Positions 1 to 10,995 of a DNA stretch of 64,000 nt are shown here, in pieces. The position numbers were made by a program, and so were the translations under genes. The notes under the pieces are model-generated. The model was given only the letters and a program-made list of their open reading frames with translations. It had not been told where the DNA came from and ran no database searches. Every line of letters begins with the position of its first letter. Position 1 is the stretch's first letter. Origin of the DNA: CAVTYH01 sp963773875 (GTDB taxonomy: Bacteria > Planctomycetota > Planctomycetia > Pirellulales > JADZDJ01); contig CAVZCV010000017.1 in NCBI GenBank assembly GCA_963773875.1, positions 1 through 64,000 on the forward strand. Reading direction: 5' to 3'.

Positions 1-501
1 CGGGCGTGCCGCTATTAATGATTCGACCGCGTCGGCGTTCCCGGTTGTTGCAAAATTGCTGCTGGTGGCACCCGAAAACTATTGCCATGCCGTAGTTACC
101 GCCGCCGCTCTCCAAAAAGCCCGATAAGTTCGTTCTTCGATTGCTCTTCGCGTTGAAGTCCCATTCGATCAATTGATTCGTGTTGTTGGCCAATGTCGGA
201 TCGAACGGGTGCCGAACGACGAAGTGGATCCAACCGCCGAAACCGATCCAATGATATTTGCAGTCGCCGAGCTGTCGTTCGTCAGCAACAGAAAGTTGCC
301 CGAAGCGTCGATGTTCGCGCCTCCATCGCCGTTGACGACGTCGGTCGTGTAGGTCATCGCCGGCGTTCCGCCTGGAGACAGGCTAGCGCGATTGAAATCG
401 TCGCTGAACACGACGGTCGATTGCGCCATCGTCACTTGGAGGAATATCAATTCCACGCAGACCACGACCGCGAGAAACCGAAAGAGGTGCGTAATTTTCA
501 T
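1..501 (-). pseudogene. N-terminal part of a secreted PEP-CTERM-type protein, frameshifted and cut by the window edge
   Basis: Translation from 501 gives a signal peptide (MKITHLFRFLAVVVCVELIF, then a cleavage region near MAQS) followed by a jelly-roll-like start (VVFSDDFNRASLSPGG). The frame is lost near 215-240. It resumes as DPTLANNTNQLIEWDFN and GFLESGGGNYGMAIVFG in a second frame at about 65-215, then as ATSSNFATTGNADAVESL in a third frame at about 1-65. These phrases follow one another naturally, so this was one reading frame broken twice. Planctomycete PEP-CTERM proteins commonly have this N-terminal layout, but the C-terminal sorting signal lies outside the window. Either indel errors or real decay could explain it. 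Function is unknown; extracellular. Confidence 0.5.
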
Positions 502-750
502 GCTGTCGACTCAAATGTTGGTAAGGCGATGGGTATCGAACACCCGCACCGGCAAGAACCAACACCTTTTAGCAGTCGAATGCTTGCAATGGATTTGCGC
601 GATGTGAGGCTAACGTTGCCATCGCACTAGAATTGCGTTAGACACCGGCTCTCGGCCAGTCAGTCAGCCCAGACCCGTTTCGGGGTCAACGGGCAGCATA
701 GCAATTGCGATAAACCCAGCCCCAACCGCGCACTGCTTTTTCATGTTTGC

Positions 751-939
751 GTGGAACCATCGGCATGCCGACCACGTCCAAAAGGTGTGCTATTTACCAT
801 TCGTGACCTGCTCTGGCTCATCGCGATAATTGCGGCGCTCGTCGCCCTTCGAATCGAACAACGGCGAGCCGACGAGTATTACAGCAAGTGGTTCAGCAAC
901 GCAGCGGTTCGCGGGTGCACATCCCTGCGCGGATGGTAG
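751..939 (+). CDS. small membrane protein, possibly the 5' fragment of a longer gene
   Basis: About 62 residues with one hydrophobic segment (FTIRDLLWLIAIIAALVAL, residues 16-34) followed by a charged stretch (RIEQRRADEYYSK). The phrase FTIRDLLWL is a hallmark of a family of small single-pass planctomycete proteins that usually carry a longer coiled-coil tail. Here the frame stops soon after the tail begins, so the gene may be truncated or frameshifted. The start is uncertain: the GTG at 751 has no clear ribosome site, and family members usually begin just before the FTIRD phrase. No function is known. Confidence 0.4.
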   Translation: MEPSACRPRPKGVLFTIRDLLWLIAIIAALVALRIEQRRADEYYSKWFSNAAVRGCTSLRGW

Positions 940-1211
940 AACGAAGCTATGAAAGCTCGGTGGGGCTGCGGATGCTATTTCGGTGGATGATTCGCGATTC
1001 GGGGCCGTGTTGCCGTCAGCCTGCCGATGGGCTTGCCACAATCCCGAAACGTCCAGGCTTCACTCACGCCTCGAATTTCCGTGTTTGAGGTGTTCGTTGC
1101 CCATTTTGACACAAAAATGATGTTTGGTCCGAGAGATCAATCGGGTACGTTCCGCACACGCGACCTGGACCCAGGGGGTCAAAACGGCGGCGCGCATTCG
1201 GAGGATTTACC

Positions 1212-2452
1212 TTGAACCAGCTTGATCATCGCGGCTCGATTCGAATTTGTCGGACCATCCTTTCGATTGTTGTTGCCATTTCGGCATCGACCACGCACGC
1301 CGCGGGAAATGCAGTACCTTCACCGCGAGCCAGCGGTTATTTGCGCCGCCTAGTGAATGTTAGTCAGGCCGTGCCAGCCTATGCGACATACCTTGGTCCA
1401 GAGGTGTTGATAACCGATCTAGAGTACTACAGCGCACTGAACACGCCGCTGAAAAGTTACGCGGAAGCTAGAACCTGGGTGAACACTCACGTTCCTTCCG
1501 CGCAAGTGGGCGTTTACTGCAGCAGCCGAGTAGTGCAACCAGCGAACCAGCAGCAATACTCTCCGCCCAATTGTTTACCCTCAGAACTGTTTGCTGAAAG
1601 TGAGTTGTTGCCGCTGCAATTTCTCGACGCAGGCCGCCGAATCGTCGATTATCGACAGCCAGCAGTGCGGGCTAAGTTGATTACTGCAATCGTCAATGAT
1701 GCAAAGCTGAATCAAACTCAGTGGTTGTTCGCGGACAATTGGTCGCATCCCGGCATGTTGGCCGGCTATATCGCCTGGCCCGACACAATCAACTACATGC
1801 GAGAGCTGCGCAGTGCATTGGCAGCCCAAGGAACCGGACTGATCTGCAATGTTGCGATCGAGCCATCGAGCGTACCGCCGGCTGATCTAGCGGCACTCGG
1901 CGCCGCGTGCGATGGCGTTTCGCTAGAAATATACGCGCCACCGGCCGTGACTAGAGATTCCAAAGCCTTCGCGCGCTGGTTGCGGGATATCAAACCCTGC
2001 AAGCGGCGGGTTGTCGAGTGATCTTCGTTCCGGACTTCAGCCGTGTTGACAAGGGCATCGCCGAGTCGCGTTTCGCTGCAGCGCTGGCGATGATCCTTGA
2101 GGGACCATGGGACAGCGCCCCATTTTGGTTACCACAGCAGGATTGGTTTCGGTGGCCAGCTCAATTGGGCCCACCGACAAGCACTATACAGCAGAGCGGA
2201 ACTCGAGTGTGGCGATACTTTCTGTACGGCACAGTCCAGATCAATGGCACGACTCGCACGGTGAATATCACTTGGAAGCGATTTGCACCGCCGCATTCGG
2301 TTCGGGTGAGCGACCGGCGTCTACGGCAAAACGCTCGCCAATCGCGATTTCGCTGAACCGCGATGTTCTCGATTTCACCTCCCTTCTTCAAGCCAGTCAA
2401 CACTTCCGGTGCCAGCGTGCAGACAGCGCTGCGCGTATCGCACCTTTGGTAG
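1212..2452 (+). CDS. secreted putative glycoside-hydrolase-like protein, frameshifted
   Basis: The TTG at 1212 is preceded by a good ribosome site (GGAGG, 1200-1204). A signal peptide follows (ICRTILSIVVAISASTTHA). The body reads like a TIM-barrel polysaccharide-active protein: ITDLEYYSAL, WLFADNWSHPGML, GLICNVAIEPSSVPP, CDGVSLEIYAPP. The frame changes near 1995, where adding one C to a C run joins DIKP to LQAAGCRVIFVPDF. It changes again near 2310 (to TGVYGKTLANRDFAE) and near 2357 (to AMFSISPPFFKPVNTSGAS), ending at the TAG at 2450-2452. Total about 410 residues. It resembles putative GH114-type or spherulin-like hydrolases only loosely, so the enzyme assignment is an inference. Three breaks in one gene could also indicate decay. 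Confidence 0.5.
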
Positions 2453-2718
2453 AATAGCGGGCATGATAATCCGCACCCCGATCGCCGCGGGGAGAGGAAA
2501 AGGTGGTTTCTCCTTGAGAACCAGAGCCATTCGCGGGATGGTAGGATCTCTTCCAGTTTCGTACCGGAGGATTATCGATCGGCGGTCCGTTCCGGAATCT
2601 CAATTTCAAACGTGCCCGCTACTGACCAACCCACCGCTTTGCCGGGCTGATCGGGTATGATGGGGCGATGCCGTTCATTTTTGATGCCCAGCTCGCCTTC
2701 TGCAGATAATACAATGCA

Positions 2719-3170
2719 ATGCAATCGATAAAGTGGCGACTAAGCAGTTTACTGTCGTTGATATTTGTGGTCGCAATTGCGTGCGCTGCATATCAAGGAT
2801 TTTGGGATGCAAAGAAAGAGTGGAGAAATTGGCCGAATTACAACCTTCTATTCACAATTTATTTAGCGGCTCTATCAACTGCGTCGCTCGGCGCATTGTG
2901 GCGTCGGCCAAGCCTCACCGCTTCTGCGCTGGTTATGCTCTTTTCAGTTGGTTGTTTCTGGTGATGGTGCTCCGGGGAGGATTCATCAGCGCTGACGATG
3001 AGGCTAATTGGCTCTTGCGAACGTCGGGGTTTGGGGCAATGGTAGCGGTAATCTGTGGAATGATCGCCAACTGGATTTTGCCTTTTGGATTCTCATGCAG
3101 TTCTAAGTCAGCCCAGACAAAGAGCGATCCGACAGCTTCACCGAATTCGGCTGAGAATTCCCCGAATTAG
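2719..3170 (+). CDS. small multi-pass membrane protein of unknown function, frameshifted
   Basis: The first part (2719 to about 2960) carries hydrophobic segments SLLSLIFVVAIACAAY, LLFTIYLAALSTASLGAL and ASALVMLFSVGCFW. It stops at a TGA around 2962, while the overlapping frame continues as LVMVLRGGFISADDEANWLL and then FGAMVAVICGMIANWILPF, ending with a polar tail at 3170. Joined, this is a roughly 150-residue protein with four or five membrane segments. Two ATGs occur at 2714 and 2719, and only the second is in frame. I do not recognise the family. It sits just upstream of the RAYT transposase repeats. Confidence 0.45.
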
Positions 3171-3190
3171 ACTGGAAGATGAAAAGGATG

Positions 3191-3233
3191 AAAAGGTGTC
3201 AGGGATGAAAAGGTGTCAGGAACCGTTTCCTGA
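3191..3233 (+). repeat. upstream REP-like repeat of the RAYT locus
   Basis: Two direct copies of AAAAGGTGTCAGG (3191-3203 and 3208-3220). The second runs into a hairpin: TCAGGAA (3216-3222), loop CCGT, TTCCTGA (3227-3233). The same motif occurs inverted just after the transposase (3942-3960) and around the IS4 remnant (6301-6316 and 7243-7260). A short hairpin beside a RAYT gene is what is expected of REP elements. Confidence 0.65.
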
Positions 3234-3266
3234 CGATCGGGCGCAATTCTAATACAGTCGGCCAGC

Positions 3267-3950
3267 ATGGGAAGACCACATCGAGCGGCGCTGGGAGGTT
3301 ATGTCTATCACGTTTTGAATCGAGCCAATGCGCGAATGACCATCTTCGAAACCGATGCCGACTTCCAGGCCTTCGAGCAGGTGTTGGCGCAAGCAGTCGA
3401 GCGGAGCCGCACCCGGCTGTTGGCCTATTGTTTGATGCCCAACCACTGGCACCTGGTGGTGTGGCCTCGCAAAGACGGTGAGCTATCGCGATTCATCGGC
3501 TGGCTGACGTTGACCCACACGCAGCGCTGGCATGCCCATCGTCACTCGACCGGAACCGGCCATGTGTATCAGGGACGGTTCAAATCGTTTCCCCTTCAAG
3601 AAGACGAGCATCTTTATTCGGTGGCCCGGTATGTCGAGCGGAACGCCCTGCGGGCCAACCTCGTGCGGCGCACCGAGCGGTGCCGCTGGGGAAGTTTATA
3701 CCGCTGGCTGCGTGGCTCGGTCGAAGATAAGCAACTGCTGGCTGCTTGGCCAGTGGCGCGCCAGCCAAATTGGGTCGAGCATGTGAACGCGCCGCACACC
3801 GCAGCCGAACTAGTGGCCCTGCACCGCAGCGCGCAGCGCGGCTGCCCGTTCGGCGACGAAACGTGGAGCGAAAAGGCGATCCAACGCTTGGGCCTGGAAT
3901 CGACCCTGCGCCCGCCAGGCCGACCTAAAAAGCAGAATAACGGTTCCTGA
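3267..3950 (+). CDS. rayT: REP-associated tyrosine transposase (IS200-like Y1 family)
   Basis: A 227-residue single-domain HUH-type enzyme. The metal-binding HUH pair is visible as NHWH (His60, His62), and the likely nucleophilic tyrosine is Tyr122 in RYVERN. Family members nick and rejoin single-stranded DNA at REP hairpins, and this one sits between inverted GTGTCAGGAA-containing repeats (3191-3233 and 3942-3960). The stop codon lies inside the downstream repeat (GGT TCC TGA), so gene and repeat have evolved as a unit. The frame is intact and the length is usual for the family, so the enzyme may be functional. The C-terminal tail is basic. Gene symbol is generic. Confidence 0.9.
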   Translation: MGRPHRAALGGYVYHVLNRANARMTIFETDADFQAFEQVLAQAVERSRTRLLAYCLMPNHWHLVVWPRKDGELSRFIGWLTLTHTQRWHAHRHSTGTGHVYQGRFKSFPLQEDEHLYSVARYVERNALRANLVRRTERCRWGSLYRWLRGSVEDKQLLAAWPVARQPNWVEHVNAPHTAAELVALHRSAQRGCPFGDETWSEKAIQRLGLESTLRPPGRPKKQNNGS

Positions 3951-3960
3951 CACCTTTTCC
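3942..3960 (-). repeat. downstream inverted copy of the REP-like motif
   Basis: GGTTCCTGACACCTTTTCC is the reverse complement of the repeat upstream of the transposase. It is followed by a pyrimidine-rich tract (CCTCCC repeated) that mirrors the purine-rich tract upstream. The first bases supply the last codons and stop of the transposase. Confidence 0.65.
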
Positions 3961-4307
3961 TCCCTCCCCTTTTCCTCCCTTCGGCAGGCGGTGTGCGCGC
4001 ACCGACGGCAGGTGGTAGCCGTTTCTCTCAAAAGGTGGCGATGTGATGTTTGCTTTGCGAAATCTGCCGATCCATTTGCTAATTCGCGATGCATCAACCA
4101 GCGTTGTGGCAATTGGGCGACAGTGTATGGCTGAGGAGCCAGGCACACCTGCAGCGGAAACTGCCGAAACCAGTGCTGCGGTGACCGTGTGGACTTTGTT
4201 CAAAAATTGACGAAATCTTAATGCTTCTCAATCCCAAAGCGGAGATGTATAAATCCGGCATTGCGTCACGGAGTTCCACATGGCTTGAAAAATCGGAGGA
4301 TCTGCAG
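3961..4307. other. intergenic region upstream of the ammonium transporter
   Basis: It starts with the pyrimidine tract of the RAYT repeat. An open stretch of 54 codons starts at 4046 (MFALRNLPIHLLIRDAS), but it has no convincing ribosome site or recognisable family. The 4190-4260 part is more AT-rich and may hold the amt promoter, though I see no clear -35/-10 pair. Confidence 0.3.
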
Positions 4308-5792
4308 ATGCTCAGATTCAGGCGGAATCTGGCGTTGGTGGTGATGATTGCATCTTTCTTCTCCGTGTTTTCGCAGCGCTCTTGGGCCCAAGCTCCTGCT
4401 GACGGCGGTCAGCCAAGTGTCACGGCCGTCGCACCGGCGGCGCTGACGATCGGCGATCTCAAAGTGGCGGCCGACACCGTTTGGGTGTTAATCACGGCCA
4501 TGCTCGTGTTCTTCATGAATCTGGGCTTCGCCTGCGTGGAATCAGGCTTTTGTCGGGCGAAAAACGCAGTGAACATTCTGTCGAAGAATTTCATCGTGTT
4601 CGCCGTGACCACCATTGGTTTTTGGTTCTTGGGTTGGGGGTTGATGTTCGGCAATGGGACGGGGTCAATTGGCGAGAAAGGCTTGGTCGGCACTGAAGGG
4701 CTGGTCGCCGTCGGAGGCGCCGACAACAGCCCGGCTACCGGCGACAATTACAAGGGAGAGTATTCAGCAATCAGCTGGACCGGCGTGCCGCTGTGGGCGA
4801 AGTTTTTCTTTCAGCTGGTGTTCGCCGGAACCGCCGCAACGATTGTTTCCGGGGCCGTGGCGGAACGCATCAAGTACCACTCGTTTATCATTTTCAGCTT
4901 TATCATGGCGATGGCGATCTATCCCGTCGTGGGGCACTGGATTTGGGGCGGCGGGTGGCTGCAGACGCGGGGTTTCCTCGATTTTGCCGGCTCCACCCAA
5001 GTGCATTCCATCGGCGGCTGGGCTGCGCTGGCGGGAATTCTGGTGCTTGGTCCGCGCATTGGAAAGTACAGCAAAGATGGCAAAGTGAACGCCATTCCCG
5101 GCCACAATCTGGCGCTGGCAACCATCGGTTGCTTTGTGCTGTGGTTTGGCTGGTTCGGGTTCAATCCTGGCAGCACCATGGAAGCCAAGGCTGATTCCAT
5201 CGCGGAAATCGCCGTGACCACGAATCTGGCCGCAGCGGCGGGGACGCTGACGGCGACACTTACGGCCTGGATCATGCTGGGTAAGCCGGACCTAGGAATG
5301 ACGCTCAACGGCTGCTTGGCCGGATTGGTCGCCATCACTGCACCTTGCGCCTTTGTCTCGGCAGGCATCTCGGTGTTGATCGGTGCGATTGCGGGTGTGC
5401 TAGTAGTGCTTGGCGTATTGATGTTCGATCGACTGCGAATTGACGATCCGGTGGGCGCGACTAGCGTCCACTTGCTCAACGGTGTGTTCGGAACGCTCTG
5501 TGTCGGCTTGTTTGCGACCCAAGATCGCCTGACGCGTGCCGCCGCTCCTCCCACGGCCAAGCCAGGCTGGTTTATGGAGGGTGGATCGTCCGAGCAATTG
5601 ATCAACCAGTTGATCGGCATCGGAGCTACGGCGGCGTACGTGTTCGTCGTCGCGCTGGTGGCCTGGATCATCCTCAAGGTCACGATCGGAATCCGCGTGA
5701 GCGAGGCCGAAGAACATGAGGGGCTCGATGCAGGTGAGCACGGCAATGACTGCTATTACGGGTTCCAGATGGTCACGACACCCGGTGATTAG
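4308..5792 (+). CDS. amt: ammonium transporter, Amt/MEP/Rh family
   Basis: Start chosen at the ATG at 4308, with GGAGGA at 4295-4300; this gives 494 residues opening with a signal-like segment (LALVVMIASFFSVFSQRSWAQA), common in Amt proteins. The mature part has about eleven membrane segments. Family signatures are AGTAATIVSGAVAERIKY, LWFGWFGFNPGS and the pore-lining histidine region GATSVHLLNGVFGTLCVG. The protein conducts ammonium across the inner membrane for nitrogen assimilation. It is usually paired with a PII regulator (GlnK), but none is next to it here, so control by a PII protein encoded elsewhere is assumed. The frame is intact. An upstream in-frame ATG-like codon at 4221 lacks a ribosome site. 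Confidence 0.95.
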   Translation: MLRFRRNLALVVMIASFFSVFSQRSWAQAPADGGQPSVTAVAPAALTIGDLKVAADTVWVLITAMLVFFMNLGFACVESGFCRAKNAVNILSKNFIVFAVTTIGFWFLGWGLMFGNGTGSIGEKGLVGTEGLVAVGGADNSPATGDNYKGEYSAISWTGVPLWAKFFFQLVFAGTAATIVSGAVAERIKYHSFIIFSFIMAMAIYPVVGHWIWGGGWLQTRGFLDFAGSTQVHSIGGWAALAGILVLGPRIGKYSKDGKVNAIPGHNLALATIGCFVLWFGWFGFNPGSTMEAKADSIAEIAVTTNLAAAAGTLTATLTAWIMLGKPDLGMTLNGCLAGLVAITAPCAFVSAGISVLIGAIAGVLVVLGVLMFDRLRIDDPVGATSVHLLNGVFGTLCVGLFATQDRLTRAAAPPTAKPGWFMEGGSSEQLINQLIGIGATAAYVFVVALVAWIILKVTIGIRVSEAEEHEGLDAGEHGNDCYYGFQMVTTPGD

Positions 5793-5990
5793 TGTGAGTA
5801 AACGTCGTGGCATCATTAATCGTCAGGATGGATTTCAGCCAATCTGCGGCGTCTCGCTCCGGCAGTCCGTTCGAAGTGGGTCGCGAATTTGGCGCGAGAT
5901 TCATCGAAGTTCCTTGGAATTCTGCGGCAGCCTGCCGGCCGTATCTGCGAAGTCGCTGGTTACCGCCTGACCAGTTGACACACGAAGGCT

Positions 5991-6014
5991 TGGGTGGACC
6001 GAAAGGTCCACCCA
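5991..6014. repeat. perfect 10-bp hairpin with GAAA tetraloop
   Basis: TGGGTGGACC (5991-6000), GAAA loop (6001-6004), GGTCCACCCA (6005-6014). No T run follows, so an intrinsic terminator is unlikely. It may be a dispersed palindromic repeat or a structured RNA element. The GGTCC-type core also appears in repeats near 53.8 and 56.1 kb. Confidence 0.6.
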
Positions 6015-6242
6015 GGTCGGTGTGTTGGGTTGCCTTTTCATATTGCGAAACGATCGTTATTGGGCCGGGCGGCGACGTTTCACGGACCCGCACGTTTGAC
6101 GGCATGCCTGGAAGTGCCGTGAACTCGTCCCGCGTCTCCAAGCGAGATATAAGCGATTCAGGAAGCACACTCCGCAGTTGCCACGCAGTTTGCGCGCGGA
6201 CTGAGTTGCTTTCCGACGCTTGGACACGATCGCGTTATGAGG

Positions 6243-6316
6243 AAAAGGAAACAAAGGTGGGAAAAACAAAGGTGGGAAAAACAAAGGTGTCAGGAAAAAC
6301 AAAGGTGTCAGGAACG
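6243..6316 (+). repeat. tandem purine-rich repeat ending in the REP-like motif
   Basis: Units of the form ACAAAGGTGGGAAAA repeat twice, then ACAAAGGTGTCAGG twice, ending AAAGGTGTCAGGAACG (6301-6316). Its inverted counterpart lies at 7243-7275, so it forms the left boundary of the IS4-like remnant. Confidence 0.6.
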
Positions 6317-6459
6317 AATGGCACGAAGTTAAGCGGAAGGAGCGAGGGCAGTTTGGGTTACGTTGATGCTGGCGCGGCATGGCAAGTGATCTATAGCGCA
6401 AAAAGGTCTCCGGAGAGAATGGTGTTATCACGGCAACCAACTCTCTCAGGAGACCAAGG

Positions 6460-7103
6460 ATGGTCAACAGTATCTTGCGCGCATTTCACGAGATCAAGTC
6501 CGATGTAGCCAGGCATCTGCAGGCGGCGACGATCGAGCGCCTCTGCCGCGAGTTAAACTACACTTGGCGGCAGCGCATTCTGGGACCCGTCGCCACGGTG
6601 CAAGCGTTCTTGCTGCAGGTCTTGCACGGCAACACGGCCTGCGATCATGTGCCGCACCTGGTGGGCCAGCAGTTCAGTGGCGAAGCTTACTGCCAAGCGC
6701 GGGCTCGTTTGCCGCTGGCGCTGATTCGAGCGGCTGCTCTCGGCCCTGGGCGATACGCTCGGAGCCTGTCGTGATCAGTCGGCCCGCTGGTGCGGCCATC
6801 GGGTTTGGATTCTCGACGGTTCCAGTTGCTCGATGCCTGATACTCTGCCCTTGCAAGCCGCTTTCGGACAACACGGCCAGCAGACCGCGGGTTGCGGTTT
6901 TCCGATTGCGCATCTGTTGACGCTGTTTCATGCGGGCACGGGGCTTATTGCAGCAGGTGTTGGTGGCCCCCTGGCGAACTCACGACCTAGCCGGCGTCCA
7001 ACCGCTACACGCCGAGTTAGAACGAGGCGATGTGGTGCTGGGCGATCGCGGTTTTTGCAATTGCGCCAGCGTGAACTTCTGCGGACTGAAGCGATGCCAG
7101 TAG
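6460..7103 (+). pseudogene. IS4-family transposase, frameshifted and lacking its C-terminus
   Basis: From 6460 the sequence reads as an IS4-type N-terminus (ILRAFHEIKSDVARHL, ATVQAFLLQVLHGNTACDH, SGEAYCQARARLPLALI). After a frame change near 6741 it continues as WCGHRVWILDGSSCSMPDT, where the D of ILDGSS fits the first catalytic aspartate. A further change near 6945 leads to APWRTHDLAGVQPLHAELE and VVLGDRGFCN, fitting the second aspartate. A stop follows at 7101-7103. The part carrying the catalytic glutamate (about 150-200 residues) is missing, so the element cannot be autonomous. It lies between inverted repeats carrying GTGTCAGGAA rather than recognisable IS4 ends. Confidence 0.75.
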
Positions 7104-7242
7104 CGCCGCAGTCGACGCCCGCCAATTTCGTGCGCAACCTGCAGCACCCGCACGGGCGATTTGCTCGTCGTGCTCATGCACTCCACTACGCATGCTGGCA
7201 CGACGTTGGTTTAGCTAGCAAACAGCGGTTTTCTACAGAGCA

Positions 7243-7283
7243 TTCCTGACACCTTTGTTTCCCCCCCTTTGTTTCCCCTCCCC
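7243..7283 (-). repeat. inverted partner of the 6243-6316 repeat
   Basis: TTCCTGACACCTTTGTTT (7243-7260) followed by C-rich/TTTGTTTCCCC units, the reverse complement of the left repeat of the IS4 remnant. The GTGTCAGGAA core is also shared with the RAYT repeats. Confidence 0.6.
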
Positions 7284-7381
7284 CTCAAGGTTTACCAATT
7301 GGGCGAGGTCGAAGTTCATGCCTTGCGGGTGTACGATACGTCAACGCCACAATTGATTCCTCAATAGAAAAGCGCAAAACT

Positions 7382-7876
7382 ATGGCAACTAAAACCGGGG
7401 TCTGGATTGATCATCGACAGGCCACTGTGGTCCTGATCGCTGACGGAGACCTGAAAATCAAGAAGATCGCGTCGGGCGTTGAAAAACCGGTTCGATCCTC
7501 TGGCCGCTCAAGCTCAAAACACAAATATACGCCGAATGACTTTGTTGCGGAAGACAGACTGGAGCATAAGCTCATGAGTCAATTGAAAGAATTCTACGAC
7601 GAGGTAATCGCCAGCGTTCGGGACGCTGAAGCGATGCTGATCGTTGGTCCCGGCGAAGCCAAGGGGGAATTCATGAAGCGGCTCAACAGCAAGAAACTTC
7701 GTGGCCGCATCGTTGAACTGGAAACGACAGACAAATTGACGGATCGTGAGCTGGCGGCCAAGGTGAAACTGCATTTCGCCAAGATGACCTCGACCAAATC
7801 AGCATCGCCGCAAGCAAATGCCAAGGTGGCAACTAAAACCACGTCGGGAAAACGCGCGAAGAAATCGAGGAGATAA
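7382..7876 (+). CDS. eRF1/host-attachment-like small protein ('translational machinery protein' type)
   Basis: 164 residues. The N-terminus KTGVWIDHRQATVVLI and the central region FYDEVIASVRDAEAMLIVGPGEAKGEFMKRL match a family of small bacterial proteins related to the eRF1 domain found in proteins annotated as translational machinery components. Family members keep the pattern IVGPG-AK followed by an ETTDKLTDRELAAKVK-like segment, as here. The C-terminal 30 residues are lysine-rich and probably disordered or nucleic-acid binding. It sits upstream of two P-type ATPases. Family members often occur next to stress and ion genes, suggesting a stress role, but the biochemical activity is unknown. 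Start is the ATG at 7382. Confidence 0.6.
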   Translation: MATKTGVWIDHRQATVVLIADGDLKIKKIASGVEKPVRSSGRSSSKHKYTPNDFVAEDRLEHKLMSQLKEFYDEVIASVRDAEAMLIVGPGEAKGEFMKRLNSKKLRGRIVELETTDKLTDRELAAKVKLHFAKMTSTKSASPQANAKVATKTTSGKRAKKSRR

Positions 7877-8044
7877 TTCGTGCAGAGATGATCTCTGGGC
7901 GAAGATCCGGCGCGAAGCGACAAGCCTATTTCGACGGATTGTTGGTCGTGGCGATTCCGAACGACTGCAAACTTTCTGCATTTGTATCAGACGAGTTGGA
8001 GCATTAGTCTGCAGTCCACGAAGGCGTGTGTTGAATGGCAGAAT

Positions 8045-10579
<2,535 letters not shown>

Positions 10580-10995
10580 TCGACCGAATGGGATGCGGCT
10601 TTTGGTTTGGAACCTTCAACAGGCTCTGCCGTAACTGCAAAATACGACTCGTGGGCGGTCATCAATCGTCGGATTGTCGACGCAGCGAGTGACCGAATCA
10701 TCTATTCTCCGTCGCAGAAGTTCCGCACAAAAGTTTTTGGGTTCTCGAATTCATGCGCAAAAAAGGTGTTTCACAGCGATCGTTTTTTTGAATTAGCATA
10801 TGCGACGACGTAGCTCTAACACCCCAACTCCGCCAATGCTTTCAAAGCCCACCAGCTTGCATGTGAACGTCTGCTTTGCAGAACACACACTTAGGAGCCG
10901 ATAATTCAGAATCTGCCGCCACGGGGCCATTTGGGACCCTGTATACTGATCGTTTCGCGTAGCTGGCCAAGGGATCCGCACCCTAATCTCCCGAT
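10580..10995. other. intergenic region between the two P-type ATPases
   Basis: No convincing gene. The stretch 10700-10810 is AT-richer, with a T run near 10780-10790, and could hold a terminator or promoter, but I can place no hairpin or -35/-10 pair with confidence. Confidence 0.3.

Larger units (their letters stand above)
5793..6459. other. gene-free region with a hairpin and repeat tract
   Basis: No reading frame here looks like protein. It contains the GNRA-capped hairpin at 5991-6014 and, at 6243-6316, a tandem purine-rich repeat ending in the GTGTCAGGAA motif that brackets the IS4 remnant. The rest shows nothing recognisable. Confidence 0.4.

Noticed and set aside
4046..4210. Short open frame (54 codons) upstream of amt
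   Set aside because: No ribosome site, no hydrophobic or conserved pattern; probably chance.
4919..5746. Open frame of 275 codons opposite amt
   Set aside because: Antisense to a fully conserved transporter; no family resemblance.
5991..6014. Hairpin as amt terminator
   Set aside because: It lies 200 bases after the amt stop and has no T run.
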